Positions 36,630 to 47,364 are shown, numbered from the stretch's first letter. The stretch is 64,000 nt of DNA from Polyangia bacterium (GCA_030424595.1 JAUHWG010000012.1:1-64000), one strand, 5' to 3'. Translations and numbers: made by a program. Notes: a model not told the origin generated them from the letters alone.

Positions 36630-37342
36630 CAGTGGCTCTCCTCGGACGGACGGGTCGTGCGGTACTCGATGATGTTCGCGTGCTCGGGGACGTGGACGAT
36701 GCGATCGACGAAGATCCCCGGGAGGTGGACATCGTCGGGATCGAGGGCGCCGGCGGGGACCAGCTCGTCGACCTCGACGACGGTGATCCGACCGGCCATC
36801 GCCGCGAGCGGGTTGAAGTTGCGGGCGGTCCGGTAGAAGCGGAGGTTGCCCTGCGTGTCCCCCTTGGCGGCCCGGACGATCGCGAAGTCCGTCCGCAGCC
36901 CGGTCTCCAAGACGCAGGCCTTGCCGCCGAAGGTGCGGGTCTCCTTGCCCTCCGCGACCACGGTCCCGGCCCCCGTCGGCGTGAAGAAGGCCTCGATCCC
37001 GGCGCCACCGGCCCGCATCCGCTCGGCCAACGTCCCCTGGGGGTTGAGCTCGACCTCGACCTCGCCCGCGAGCATCTGCTCCTCGAGATCCGGGTTGCCG
37101 CCGACGTAGGAGCCGATCACCTTGGCGACCTGCCGCTGCTGGAGGAGGATCGCCAGCCCCTTGCCCTGATTGCCGCAGTTGTTCGAGACGATCGTCAGGC
37201 GCTTGGCGCCGGAGCGGGCCACCGCGGCGATGCAGGCCTCAGGATTGCCGCACAGGCCGAAGCCGCCGACGGCGAGCGAGACCCCGTCGCGGAGATCGTG
37301 GAGGGCTTCGGCAGCGCTGGCGAAGATCTTGGAGGCGGCCAT
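36629..37342 (-). CDS. scoA: 3-oxoacid CoA-transferase subunit A (alpha), no beta subunit nearby
   Basis: 237 aa with the class I CoA-transferase alpha signatures: VGGFGLCGNPE (CoA-binding glycine loop), TIVSNNCG, GSYVGGNP, ELNPQGTLAERMRAGGAGI, and FTPTGAGT. It moves CoA between succinyl-CoA and a 3-oxoacid such as acetoacetate or 3-oxoadipate, but in this family the catalytic Glu belongs to subunit B, which normally follows directly. Here the following gene is a DJ-1 protein and upstream is a divergent lipase, so the beta subunit must be elsewhere or the protein is inactive alone. The PcaF-like thiolase at 29527 would fit the same pathway. It overlaps the next gene by one base. Confidence 0.92.
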   Translation of the reverse strand: MAASKIFASAAEALHDLRDGVSLAVGGFGLCGNPEACIAAVARSGAKRLTIVSNNCGNQGKGLAILLQQRQVAKVIGSYVGGNPDLEEQMLAGEVEVELNPQGTLAERMRAGGAGIEAFFTPTGAGTVVAEGKETRTFGGKACVLETGLRTDFAIVRAAKGDTQGNLRFYRTARNFNPLAAMAGRITVVEVDELVPAGALDPDDVHLPGIFVDRIVHVPEHANIIEYRTTRPSEESH

Positions 37343-37598
37343 GACCCCTCAGCTCTACCCCACAACCGAGAATGCGCTGACTTCTCCGATCATTCACGAC
37401 GCCTGCAGCTCCCTCCTGAACGAAACTCGCGCAAATGGCGCGGGCAACGCAGACGGCGCAGACGCTCCATCGCCTGCGCGGAGACGGGGGCGAGACCCGC
37501 TCCCCCGCTCTGCCCGTGAGCGGAGTCCCCGCCGCGATGCTCGCTCCGGTCCCGATCGTCGACGCAAGGGCTACGAAGAGCGCTGGCCGGCCAACGCC

Positions 37599-37622
37599 GC
37601 CGTACCATGGGCCGTACCATGG
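37599..37622. repeat. 12-bp tandem duplication upstream of the lipase
   Basis: GCCGTACCATGG occurs twice in a row, ending 15 bp before the lipase ATG. The internal ATGs are out of frame with the lipase. Confidence 0.6.
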
Positions 37623-37637
37623 TCCCGGACCCTGAAG

Positions 37638-39113
37638 ATGCTCGCCCTCGATCGATGCGCCCCCTCCTCCGCCCCTCTCCTCGGCCTCTGCCTCGGCCTC
37701 GGCCTCTGCCTCGGTCTCGGCCTCGGCGGCTGCGGTGATGACAGCCTCGGCGACACCGCGACCGCCAGCGACACCGCGACGACGACCGGGAGCACGAGCT
37801 CTGTCTCTGGCGCGAGCTCCTCGACCTCGGCCTCCGACACGACGAGCGGGTCCGGGACCGAGAGCGGCACGACGACCACGACCAGCTCTTCGACCGAGGA
37901 TCCGACCACCGGCGAGCCCCTCTGCGAAGGCTCGCCGGAGATCCTCGATCGCGACCTCCTCAAGACCGGCGAAGTCGTCGCCGAGCTGACGATCGAGCGC
38001 TGTAGCGGCGACCGCTGGTACTTCGTCGGCGCCAGCGAGAGCACGCTCGAGCTCACCCTCACCGGCACCTCGACCAGCGGCGTCGCCGGCCTCGTCGCCT
38101 ACCCGGATCTCAACCCCGTCGAGGCCGCCCTAGAGCCCCTCAGCGATCCGCTGACGAGCGCCGACGGGGAGCCCATGACGCTCACCTTCGAGGTCCCGCG
38201 CTCCGGCGAGTTTGCCCTCGATCTGCGGCCGGTCATCCCCGAAGAGGGCGCGACCTACGAGCTCGAGCTGCGCTGCGTCAGCGGCTGCGAGCGCGAGACG
38301 ACCCGCTTCCCTGTGCTCTGGGTCCACGGCTGGACCGGCTTTGAGAACATCGGCCCGCTGACCTACTTCTTCGGGGTTCGCGATCACCTGGAGCCGCTCG
38401 GCTTCCCGATGTCGGTCGCCGTCCTCGATCCCTACAACAGCTCGGAGATCCGCGGGACCCAGCTCGGCGACCAGATCGATGAGACCCTAGTGGAGTGGCG
38501 CGCCCGCAAGCTCGACCTCCTCGGGCACAGCCAGGGCGGGATCGACTCGCGCTACGCGATCTCGAGCCTCGGCCACGGCGCGCACGTGTCGGCGCTCCTC
38601 ACCGTCGCCACGCCCCACCGCGGCACCTACATCATGGACCTCGCCCTCGGCCTCGTCCCCGGCGGCATCGAGGAGGCGCTCGCGTTCCTCCTCAACCTCT
38701 TGGGGGCCGTCTCAGCGGACGCGAAGTCGGACGCCAAGGCCTCGTTCTACAGCCTCAGCGAGACCTACATGGAGGGGGAGTTCAACCCGCAAAACCCCGA
38801 CCACCCCGACGTCACGTACATCTCGTACACCGGCCGCACCTGCGCGGCGATCGACTTCCTCGATCCGAAGAAGATGTGCGAGGACTATGTCGACCCGCTG
38901 ATCCTCGCCGGCTACAACATCCTCAAGATCGCCCGCGGCCCCAACGACGGGCTTGTCACCGTCGACAGCGCCAAGTGGGGCGACTACCGCGGGGAGATGA
39001 TCGCCGATCATATCGACGAGGTCGGCCAGATCGCCGGCATCACCGATCCCGACTTTGACCACCGCGCGTGGTACCTCGCGAGGATCCGCGATCTCGCGGC
39101 GGAGGGTCACTAG
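37638..39113 (+). CDS. Lipase/acyltransferase lipoprotein, alpha/beta hydrolase fold
   Basis: 491 aa from ATG 37638. A signal with the repeated pattern LGLCLGLGLCLGLGLGGC gives a lipobox LGGC. A Ser/Thr/Gly linker (about 40-90) precedes a beta-sandwich-like region (95-220). The hydrolase domain follows, with VLWVHGWTGF (oxyanion His-Gly) and nucleophile GHSQGG, Ser298, then VATPHRGT. The pattern is that of triacylglycerol lipases and PGAP1-like esterases that act at the surface. The Asp and His of the triad lie in the C-terminal part (candidates DGLVTVD, DHIDE) but I cannot assign them firmly. The next gene begins on the base after its stop. Confidence 0.9.
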   Translation: MLALDRCAPSSAPLLGLCLGLGLCLGLGLGGCGDDSLGDTATASDTATTTGSTSSVSGASSSTSASDTTSGSGTESGTTTTTSSSTEDPTTGEPLCEGSPEILDRDLLKTGEVVAELTIERCSGDRWYFVGASESTLELTLTGTSTSGVAGLVAYPDLNPVEAALEPLSDPLTSADGEPMTLTFEVPRSGEFALDLRPVIPEEGATYELELRCVSGCERETTRFPVLWVHGWTGFENIGPLTYFFGVRDHLEPLGFPMSVAVLDPYNSSEIRGTQLGDQIDETLVEWRARKLDLLGHSQGGIDSRYAISSLGHGAHVSALLTVATPHRGTYIMDLALGLVPGGIEEALAFLLNLLGAVSADAKSDAKASFYSLSETYMEGEFNPQNPDHPDVTYISYTGRTCAAIDFLDPKKMCEDYVDPLILAGYNILKIARGPNDGLVTVDSAKWGDYRGEMIADHIDEVGQIAGITDPDFDHRAWYLARIRDLAAEGH

Positions 39114-40955
39114 ATGTATCGGCCGCGCGATCGCAGCGATGAGCTCGACCCGGGTCAACGGCAGCGGCTGGGCGCCGGTCGTCATGAGGCGGTCGCCCGC
39201 GAGCTGCGGGGTGCAGGCAAGCCCGCCGCCGCAGGGTGGGTGCTCGAGCAGATCTGGGACTTTGAGGGGGCGCTCGCCGCCTACCTCGAGGCGGAGCTCG
39301 GCCTCGACGCCCTCCGGGTCGCCCTCGAGGTCCGCGACCCGGACAGCTTTGAGCGGGCGCTCAAGGCCCTCGAGGCGGGCTCCGAGGGCGAACGACGGGA
39401 GGCGATCGCCATCCTCAAGCGCCGCGGGCGGCACCTCGACGTCGCCCGGCTGCTCGAGCGTGACAGCGCCCGCGTCGACGATCGCGCCGACGCCCTCCGC
39501 AGCGGCGGCGATCGTCTGGCGGCCGCGAGAGCGCTCGCCGACGCCGGTCGGGTCGCCGAGGCGCTCGCCTCACTCGGCTCGCTCGGCGCGTCGGCGACAG
39601 GCGGCGAGAGTGCGGCCCGGACCCTCGCGGCCCGGCTCGCCTGGGAGCTCGGCGACGCCGAGGCGACGGTCCGCCACGCCCAGATCGCGCTCCGCGGGGG
39701 CATCCCAGAGGCCGACGAAGCCCCCCTCCAGCGCCTCCTCGGCCGGGCGCTAGCCTCCTTGGGCCATGACCTCGCGGCCCAGATCGCCGTCCGCGGGCTC
39801 GAGCACGACGCGACCCCGGAGGCCACCCTCCCCGGCCGCTACCTGGTCCGCCGGACCCTCCCGTCGACGATCTCTGGCGCCGCCTACGAGGGGCTCGATC
39901 GGGTCACGCTCCAGGAGGTCGAGATCCACCTCCTCCTCGCCGACTACCAAGAGGGGGCGATCGGCGGGTCCCTGCGCAGCGCGCTCGATCGATTCGCGCA
40001 GCGGGCCGAGGCCGCGCTGCGCCTCGATCACCCGGCGATCCGACCGATCACCCGGATCGACGCCGACGCCGGGCTCCTGGTGCTCCCCCACGCCGAGGGC
40101 CCCTCCCTCCGCGGCTCGATCCGGGCGCCGGGGATGGCCAAGCAGCCGACGCGCGCCCGGGCGCTCATCACCTTCCTGGTCGAGGGCCTAGCCGCCGCCC
40201 ATCGCCGCGGGATGATCCACGGCTCGCTCCTCCCGAGCCAGATCGTCTCCGACGCGGCCGGTCGCCCGCTCCTCGGACCCTTCGGCGCGGACGCGCTCGC
40301 TGGCCTCGCCGCGACCCGTACCGGCTCCCTCGCCGAGGTCCTGACGATCACCGCGCCGGAGTGCCGTCGCGGCGCCCCGGTGTCGACCGCGAGCGACATC
40401 TACAGCGTCGGTGCGCTCTTCGCCGCGCTCCTAAGCGGCGACCTCGAGGGGGACCTCGACGCGATCGGCCCCGCGGAGCGACGGATCATCGACGCCGCGA
40501 TGGCGGCCGATCCCGCGGACCGGCCAGAGGCCGAAGCGCTCCTCAGGATGCTCCGCGTCCGGGTCGCCGACGCCCGTGAGCTCCGCCCGCTCGGCGCCAG
40601 CCAAGGCGCGACGCTCGGCCCCGACGAGCGCATCACCGCGGCCGGGCGCAGCGTCGTGACAGCGGCCTCGACCTGGCCCGAGGAGCTCCTCGATGAGCTC
40701 GCCCGGAGCGACCATCCGTGGGTTCAGCCGATCCTCGACCGCGAAGGCCCGACCTTCATCGTCGCCTCCTGGCCCGCCACATGTCGCCCGCTTGGCCCCG
40801 CCGAGAAGACGGATGAGACCTCGGTCGAGGCGCTCCGTGGGGCGCTCTCGGAGCCGCTCCGCGCGGCGATCAACCAGCGGCTCAGCGCCGACGCCTGGGT
40901 GGTCGCGCCTGGGGGCGCGACGATGCTCTCGTTGGAGACGCTCCTCCCGCGCTAG
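39114..40955 (+). CDS. TPR protein with a degenerate kinase domain (pseudokinase)
   Basis: 613 aa. Residues about 15-235 are Ala/Arg/Leu-rich helical repeats of TPR type. From about 240 a Hanks-like kinase fold is recognisable by GRYLVRRTLPSTISGAAYEGLD, ALRLDHPAIRPI, HGSLLPSQI and ITAPECRRGAPVSTASDIYSVGALFAALLSG. The glycine loop is lost, there is no VAIK-type Lys, HRD is HGS (369-371), and DFG is replaced by GPFG. It should therefore not phosphorylate. The C-terminal 110 residues are an unassigned domain. The ATG directly abuts the lipase TAG (TAGATG), implying translational coupling, so it may regulate or chaperone lipase production; this is inference. Confidence 0.82.
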   Translation: MYRPRDRSDELDPGQRQRLGAGRHEAVARELRGAGKPAAAGWVLEQIWDFEGALAAYLEAELGLDALRVALEVRDPDSFERALKALEAGSEGERREAIAILKRRGRHLDVARLLERDSARVDDRADALRSGGDRLAAARALADAGRVAEALASLGSLGASATGGESAARTLAARLAWELGDAEATVRHAQIALRGGIPEADEAPLQRLLGRALASLGHDLAAQIAVRGLEHDATPEATLPGRYLVRRTLPSTISGAAYEGLDRVTLQEVEIHLLLADYQEGAIGGSLRSALDRFAQRAEAALRLDHPAIRPITRIDADAGLLVLPHAEGPSLRGSIRAPGMAKQPTRARALITFLVEGLAAAHRRGMIHGSLLPSQIVSDAAGRPLLGPFGADALAGLAATRTGSLAEVLTITAPECRRGAPVSTASDIYSVGALFAALLSGDLEGDLDAIGPAERRIIDAAMAADPADRPEAEALLRMLRVRVADARELRPLGASQGATLGPDERITAAGRSVVTAASTWPEELLDELARSDHPWVQPILDREGPTFIVASWPATCRPLGPAEKTDETSVEALRGALSEPLRAAINQRLSADAWVVAPGGATMLSLETLLPR

Positions 40956-41026
40956 CAGCCGACCAAGTCGATCTCCAAACGCGATCTCCGTCGAGAGGTG
41001 GTCCGGCCCTGCCCCGCATGGGACTG

Positions 41027-41677
41027 CTAGGAGGCCGCCTCGACGCGGGCAGCGGGGGCGGCGGACCCACAGATCAGGGTGCCGATGATCCCGTCGACGA
41101 ATTGCTCGACAAACTCAGCCTGGTTGTTGATCGGAAAGGCGGGATGGTTCTCATCGATCCGGCCGTTCAGGAGGAGGGCGCAGAGGCCGTGGAGGCCTGC
41201 CCAGAGGCGGAACGAGGCGACCTCGGGATCGATCCCGTCGCGCCAAACCCCCTTCTCGACCCCCTCGCGCAGCCACGAGCGTAAGCTCGTGAGCGGTCGC
41301 AGCATCCGCTCGATCTCCTCGGGCTCCATCCGCGTCCAGTCCAGGCGTTCGGACTGCATGAGCACCGTGTAGAGCCACGGCCGCCGACGTGCGAAGTCGA
41401 TGTAGCGCAGCGCCATCGCCCGGAGCCGCTCGCGCGGGCTCTCGATCGGCGCGCAGGGATCCATGATGTCGCTGGAGAGCAGGTCTGTGCCGTATAGGCG
41501 AATCTCGCGCAGGATCGCCGCTTTGCTGTCGAAGTGCTGATAGAGCGCCGTCGCGCTGACGTTGAGCCTGGAGGCGATGCCGCGCATCGTCAGGCCCTCT
41601 TCCCCCGACTCGGCACCGAGTTCGAGGCTCGCGTCGATGATCGATTGACGCAGCTCCGCTCGATTTTTCCGTGACAT
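41027..41677 (-). CDS. TetR-family transcriptional regulator
   Basis: 216 aa. The N-terminal helix-turn-helix (about 10-58) reads IIDASLELGAESGEEGLTMRGIASRLNVSATALYQHF, the classical TetR pattern. The C-terminal ligand/dimer domain (about 75-200) is helical and contains a TetR_C-like LWAGLHGLCALLLNGRI segment. It is divergent from the CysQ-like gene. A 24-bp inverted repeat at 41788-41811 lies between them and is a natural operator, so it may regulate itself and that gene. Effector unknown. Confidence 0.95.
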   Translation of the reverse strand: MSRKNRAELRQSIIDASLELGAESGEEGLTMRGIASRLNVSATALYQHFDSKAAILREIRLYGTDLLSSDIMDPCAPIESPRERLRAMALRYIDFARRRPWLYTVLMQSERLDWTRMEPEEIERMLRPLTSLRSWLREGVEKGVWRDGIDPEVASFRLWAGLHGLCALLLNGRIDENHPAFPINNQAEFVEQFVDGIIGTLICGSAAPAARVEAAS

Positions 41678-41787
41678 ATCTCATGGCTATCACTCTTTCC
41701 CTGAGGTGTGAATCACCAATTTACCTTCCTATGAGGACTTACCTCACCTGCATGTGCAGCCCTCCGAAGCGTGCCAATCCGCATTTC

Positions 41788-41811
41788 GGCAATGATCACC
41801 AGGTCATTGCC
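41788..41811. promoter_or_regulatory. Candidate TetR operator, 24-bp inverted repeat
   Basis: GGCAATGA at 41788-41795 and TCATTGCC at 41804-41811 are perfect 8-bp inverted arms with an 8-bp spacer, the size typical of TetR operators. The site is 26 bp upstream of the cysQ-like ATG and 110 bp upstream of the tetR start. Assignment to this TetR is inferred from position. Confidence 0.55.
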
Positions 41812-41836
41812 CGCGATTGTGGGCTATAGCCCTGAG

Positions 41837-42697
41837 ATGCAGCTACAGCGCGAGCTTCGTGTCGCCCTCGATCTCGCGCACGACAGCGGCGCCATCGCCC
41901 TCGCCTACCAGCGTCAGGGACGTGATGCGCTCAAGATCCGCGACAAGGGTGCGGATCAGGGGCTCGTCACCCGCGCGGACACCGAGCTCAACGAAGCGAT
42001 CGTCGACACCCTGCGCGAGGCCTTCCCCGCCGACGCGATCCTCGCCGAGGAGAGCGTCGACGTCAGCGACGACGCCTGGCAGCGCGCCGATCGCTGCTGG
42101 CATGTCGATCCGATCGACGGCACTTCGGGCTTCTCTCGGCTCGGCAGCTCCTGGGCCATCCACATCGGCCTCATCGTCGACGGTGAGCCGGCGCTGGGCG
42201 TCGTCTACGAGCCGGCCCGCGGGCGGATGAGCTGGGGCGTGTGCATCGGCGATGAGCGCGAGGCCTGGGGCCGGCGCCGGGATGGCCCCCCCTTCCGGCT
42301 TCACCGCGAGCCGGTCGCGTTGGAGGATCTCCGCCTGGTCTCGTCGAAGAACCACGCGTCTCCCCGGATCGCCGAGGTGATGGCGGCGCTCTCGGTCCCG
42401 GAGTCGCGCAACCTCCGGATCAGCTCGACCGGCGTCAAGATGATGACCGTCGCCTGGGGCGACTCGGATCTCTACGTTCATCCGCGCGGCGGGACCAAGC
42501 TCTGGGACACCGCAGCTCCGCACGCGATCCTCCGGGGCGCGGGCGGGGAGCTCAGCGATCTGCGGGGCCAGGCCCTGCGCTACCGCGGGCCGGGCCTCGG
42601 CAATGACGCGGGGCTGCTCGCCTGTGGCGTTAGCGAACACCCCGCGGTGTCGCGACGCCTCCGAGCGCTCGCCGACGTGTGGCTCACTGTCACATAG
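41837..42697 (+). CDS. Inositol monophosphatase-family phosphatase, CysQ-like
   Basis: 286 aa from ATG 41837 (an in-frame upstream ATG lacks family similarity). The Mg-dependent phosphatase motifs are present: ILAEESVD with the metal Glu, WHVDPIDGTSGF (Asp91, Asp94), SSTGVKMM, and KLWDTAAPHAILRGAGGELSD. The compact size and the DxxDGT environment fit 3'(2'),5'-bisphosphate nucleotidases, which remove adenosine 3',5'-bisphosphate formed in sulfate assimilation; inositol-1-phosphatase activity is the alternative. The TetR gene lies divergently upstream with the likely operator between them. Confidence 0.9.
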   Translation: MQLQRELRVALDLAHDSGAIALAYQRQGRDALKIRDKGADQGLVTRADTELNEAIVDTLREAFPADAILAEESVDVSDDAWQRADRCWHVDPIDGTSGFSRLGSSWAIHIGLIVDGEPALGVVYEPARGRMSWGVCIGDEREAWGRRRDGPPFRLHREPVALEDLRLVSSKNHASPRIAEVMAALSVPESRNLRISSTGVKMMTVAWGDSDLYVHPRGGTKLWDTAAPHAILRGAGGELSDLRGQALRYRGPGLGNDAGLLACGVSEHPAVSRRLRALADVWLTVT

Positions 42698-42726
42698 GGT
42701 CGCACATACACCGACGGTTGATTCAT

Positions 42727-42746
42727 ACATGTCTTTTTGGACATGT
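42727..42746. repeat. Hairpin ACATGTC-N6-GACATGT
   Basis: Perfect 7-bp arms 30 bp after the CysQ-like stop. No T-run follows on either strand. The arms share TGTC/GACA with the palindromes at 43045-43079. Confidence 0.5.
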
Positions 42747-43022
42747 AGACTTGGGGCCATGAGACGACGGTCGGGCGGGGCACTCCTCCGCGCCTCGGCG
42801 AAGGCCCGCCGCTGTCGGCGGGAGAACGCTGAGAACAGGGGTTAGGCCGACGTTCGCTGGACCCTATGCAATCCCGTGTAGGTGCATCCGCGACGATCTT
42901 TGGCCACATCATCGGGCCTTCGCGCGGTGAACAGCGCTCCGAGGTGAGGCCTACGATCGACAGGTGCCGCCGCGAATCTCACGTGATACGCTAGGGTCGT
43001 AGTTCGGTATGCGCTCACGCTT

Positions 43023-43079
43023 CGCTGAGTCATCAGCGTAGCTATGTCTAGACATGCCTAGATATGTCTAGAATAGACA
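43023..43079. promoter_or_regulatory. Cluster of three palindromes upstream of a kinase gene
   Basis: In 57 bp: CGCTGA-GTCA-TCAGCG (43023-43038), the 12-bp perfect palindrome ATGTCTAGACAT (43044-43055), and TGTCTA-GAA-TAGACA (43065-43079). The last two share the half-site TGTCTA, whose starts are 20 bp apart, i.e. about two helical turns. The cluster ends 37 bp before the kinase ATG. This is the expected arrangement for a cooperatively bound repressor or activator, which is unknown. Confidence 0.55.
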
Positions 43080-43116
43080 CGGTCCTTTGCCATGGGGTCT
43101 AGGGGACATCAGGACG

Positions 43117-45912
<2,796 letters not shown>

Positions 45913-45939
45913 ATAACGCTGCGGATCTAAACCCGGACA

Positions 45940-45954
45940 GGGAGCGTTGCTCCC
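45940..45954 (+). promoter_or_regulatory. Hairpin abutting the ribosome-binding site
   Basis: GGGAGC-GTT-GCTCCC is a perfect 6-bp stem immediately before AGGAG, the Shine-Dalgarno sequence of the ADYC-like gene (start 45969). It could affect ribosome access or mRNA stability. Confidence 0.4.
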
Positions 45955-45968
45955 AGGAGACAAAGACG

Positions 45969-46997
45969 ATGAAGCACCACGGAACGACGATCCTCTCAGC
46001 CCTCGCCCTCACCCTCATGTGCGCAGCCGGATGCGACGCTGAGGAGGCAGAGCCCGCAGAGTTCCGTGCCCTCGCGGACAACTCTGCCGAGCTCAACGGC
46101 ATCGTCATCAACGGCATCGTCATCAACGGCATCGTCATCAACGGCATCGTCATCAACGGCATCGTCATCAACGGCGGTGAGACGGCCGGCGTCACCCTGG
46201 AGAGCGCCCTGGCCCCCGACGGTGACGATGTTCAGTTCATGTGGACCAGCATCAGCAGCGGCCGGATGATGATGATCACCAAGGGCGGGAGCTTCTTCTC
46301 CGGCACCGGGGCAGTCGGCACCGAGCTGACCTTTAATTCAGACGAGGGCGACTACCGCCTCTTCGTCGACGACATCGAGTACTTCAACAGCGGCGAGTTC
46401 AAGGGCGGCTCGCTCTACCATTACGACCTGACCTACGAGGTGAAGGGCGAGTCCGGCTGGACCGGCGACAAGACGCCGCTGTGCTACGACGGCCAGGGAA
46501 ACCCGACCCAAGCGCTCATCCTCCCCGGCGAGTGGGACCAGGAGACCGGCGACCGCCTCAGCTACAGCGCGACCAGCCTGACCGCCGCCTGCCGCCAGGG
46601 CGCCCTCGCCAAGTGTGCCGAGTGGGGCTACCGCCCCGGCCTGATGCCCAGCACCCACCAGACCTGCCTGCGGATGGTCCGCGCCGACTACGACGGGAGC
46701 GGCGTACCCCACACCCTCAACGGCACCGAGATCAACGTCGGCGACGTCTACGGGATCAACTACCAGGCCTCCGAGCCCGGGCTGATGAAGGAGGCCGAGT
46801 GGGGCCCGAACGGCGCCATCTGCCTCAACCGCGAGTTCCTCCGCCACCCCGAGCTGACCGGCTGCGAGGACCCCGACGATCCCGAGACCTGCTTCCCCGG
46901 GATCCCGGAGTGCTGGGGCGCTCCGGAGAACCTGCAGATCTACCTCTACTGGTGGGGCGCCCGGATGGTCACCGCCATCGGCATCGAACCGCAGTAG
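45969..46997 (+). CDS. ADYC-like lipoprotein with five NGIVI repeats, 342 aa
   Basis: The signal peptide ends in LMCAAGC (lipid Cys about residue 18-20). Then an acidic linker leads to five identical pentapeptides NGIVI (43-67) plus a final NG. The mature domain contains a Trp/Tyr-rich beta part and a C-terminal region with MVRADYDGSGVPHTLNGTEI, which matches my memory of the ADYC domain family of Myxococcota (usual ADYCGDG), except that the Cys is Asp. Several Cys pairs remain (CRQGALAKC, CEDPDDPETC, CWG). No enzyme motif. A good AGGAG lies 9-10 nt before the ATG. It follows the TPR kinase by 56 bp and could be co-transcribed. Surface role inferred only from the signal. Confidence 0.85.
   Translation: MKHHGTTILSALALTLMCAAGCDAEEAEPAEFRALADNSAELNGIVINGIVINGIVINGIVINGIVINGGETAGVTLESALAPDGDDVQFMWTSISSGRMMMITKGGSFFSGTGAVGTELTFNSDEGDYRLFVDDIEYFNSGEFKGGSLYHYDLTYEVKGESGWTGDKTPLCYDGQGNPTQALILPGEWDQETGDRLSYSATSLTAACRQGALAKCAEWGYRPGLMPSTHQTCLRMVRADYDGSGVPHTLNGTEINVGDVYGINYQASEPGLMKEAEWGPNGAICLNREFLRHPELTGCEDPDDPETCFPGIPECWGAPENLQIYLYWWGARMVTAIGIEPQ
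46095..46169. repeat. 15-bp perfect tandem repeat, five copies, in the lipoprotein gene
   Basis: AACGGCATCGTCATC repeated exactly five times, coding NGIVI each time. Identity at synonymous positions shows a recent expansion or active homogenisation. Confidence 0.97.
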
Positions 46998-47021
46998 GGC
47001 ACGCACGAGGATCCGGCAACC

Positions 47022-47059
47022 AAAGAGAACGGCTCGGCGGGTCTCCCCGGCCGAGCCGT
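47022..47059 (-). terminator. Terminator for rpsN-rpmE2 (possibly bidirectional)
   Basis: ACGGCTCGGC pairs with GCCGAGCCGT (10 bp perfect, 47029-47059). On the minus strand the stem is followed by TCTCTTTGG, a T-rich tail, 30 bp after the rpmE2 stop. On the plus strand it could also end the lipoprotein transcript, though without a T-run. Confidence 0.65.
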
Positions 47060-47088
47060 CATCGTGCTCAGGACGTGATGTCCGAGCG

Positions 47089-47334
47089 CTAGCGCTTCAT
47101 GCCGTAGCGACGGCGGAAGCGATCCATGCGACCCTCGGTGTCGACCTCACGCGCCTGACCCGTCCAGAACGGGTGCGAGAAGGCGGTGATCTCGAGACGG
47201 ATGACCTGCACCTCGTCGCCGTCGATCTCACGGGTGTCGCTGCCCCGCATCGTCGAGTACGAGATCCACTCGTCCCCAGTCGCGGCGTCGACGAAGAGCG
47301 TCTTGCGATACTCCGGATGAACTCCATTTCTCAT
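47089..47334 (-). CDS. rpmE2: 50S ribosomal protein L31, type B
   Basis: 81 aa starting MRNGVHPEYRKTLFVD, with the type-B features EITAFSHPFWTG and DRFRRRYG. The CxxC zinc pair of standard L31 is absent (no Cys at all), so it is the zinc-independent paralogue. AGGGAG lies just upstream of the ATG. It follows rpsN by 30 bp on the same strand. In other bacteria such C-minus paralogues are induced in zinc starvation by the Zur repressor; no Zur box is visible here. Confidence 0.96.
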   Translation of the reverse strand: MRNGVHPEYRKTLFVDAATGDEWISYSTMRGSDTREIDGDEVQVIRLEITAFSHPFWTGQAREVDTEGRMDRFRRRYGMKR

Positions 47335-47364
47335 GGCTGTGCTCCCTTTCTTCCCTGAGCTGGA

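Larger units (their letters stand above)
42698..43116. other. 419-bp regulatory-looking intergenic region
   Basis: No gene seen. The region is AT-richer than its surroundings and contains a 7-bp inverted repeat at 42727-42746 (ACATGTC, 6-nt T-rich loop, GACATGT). Closer to the kinase start lies the palindrome cluster at 43023-43079. Confidence 0.6.

Noticed and set aside
46095..46169. CRISPR-like or attachment-site repeats
   Set aside because: Contiguous 15-bp units coding NGIVI within an intact lipoprotein frame.
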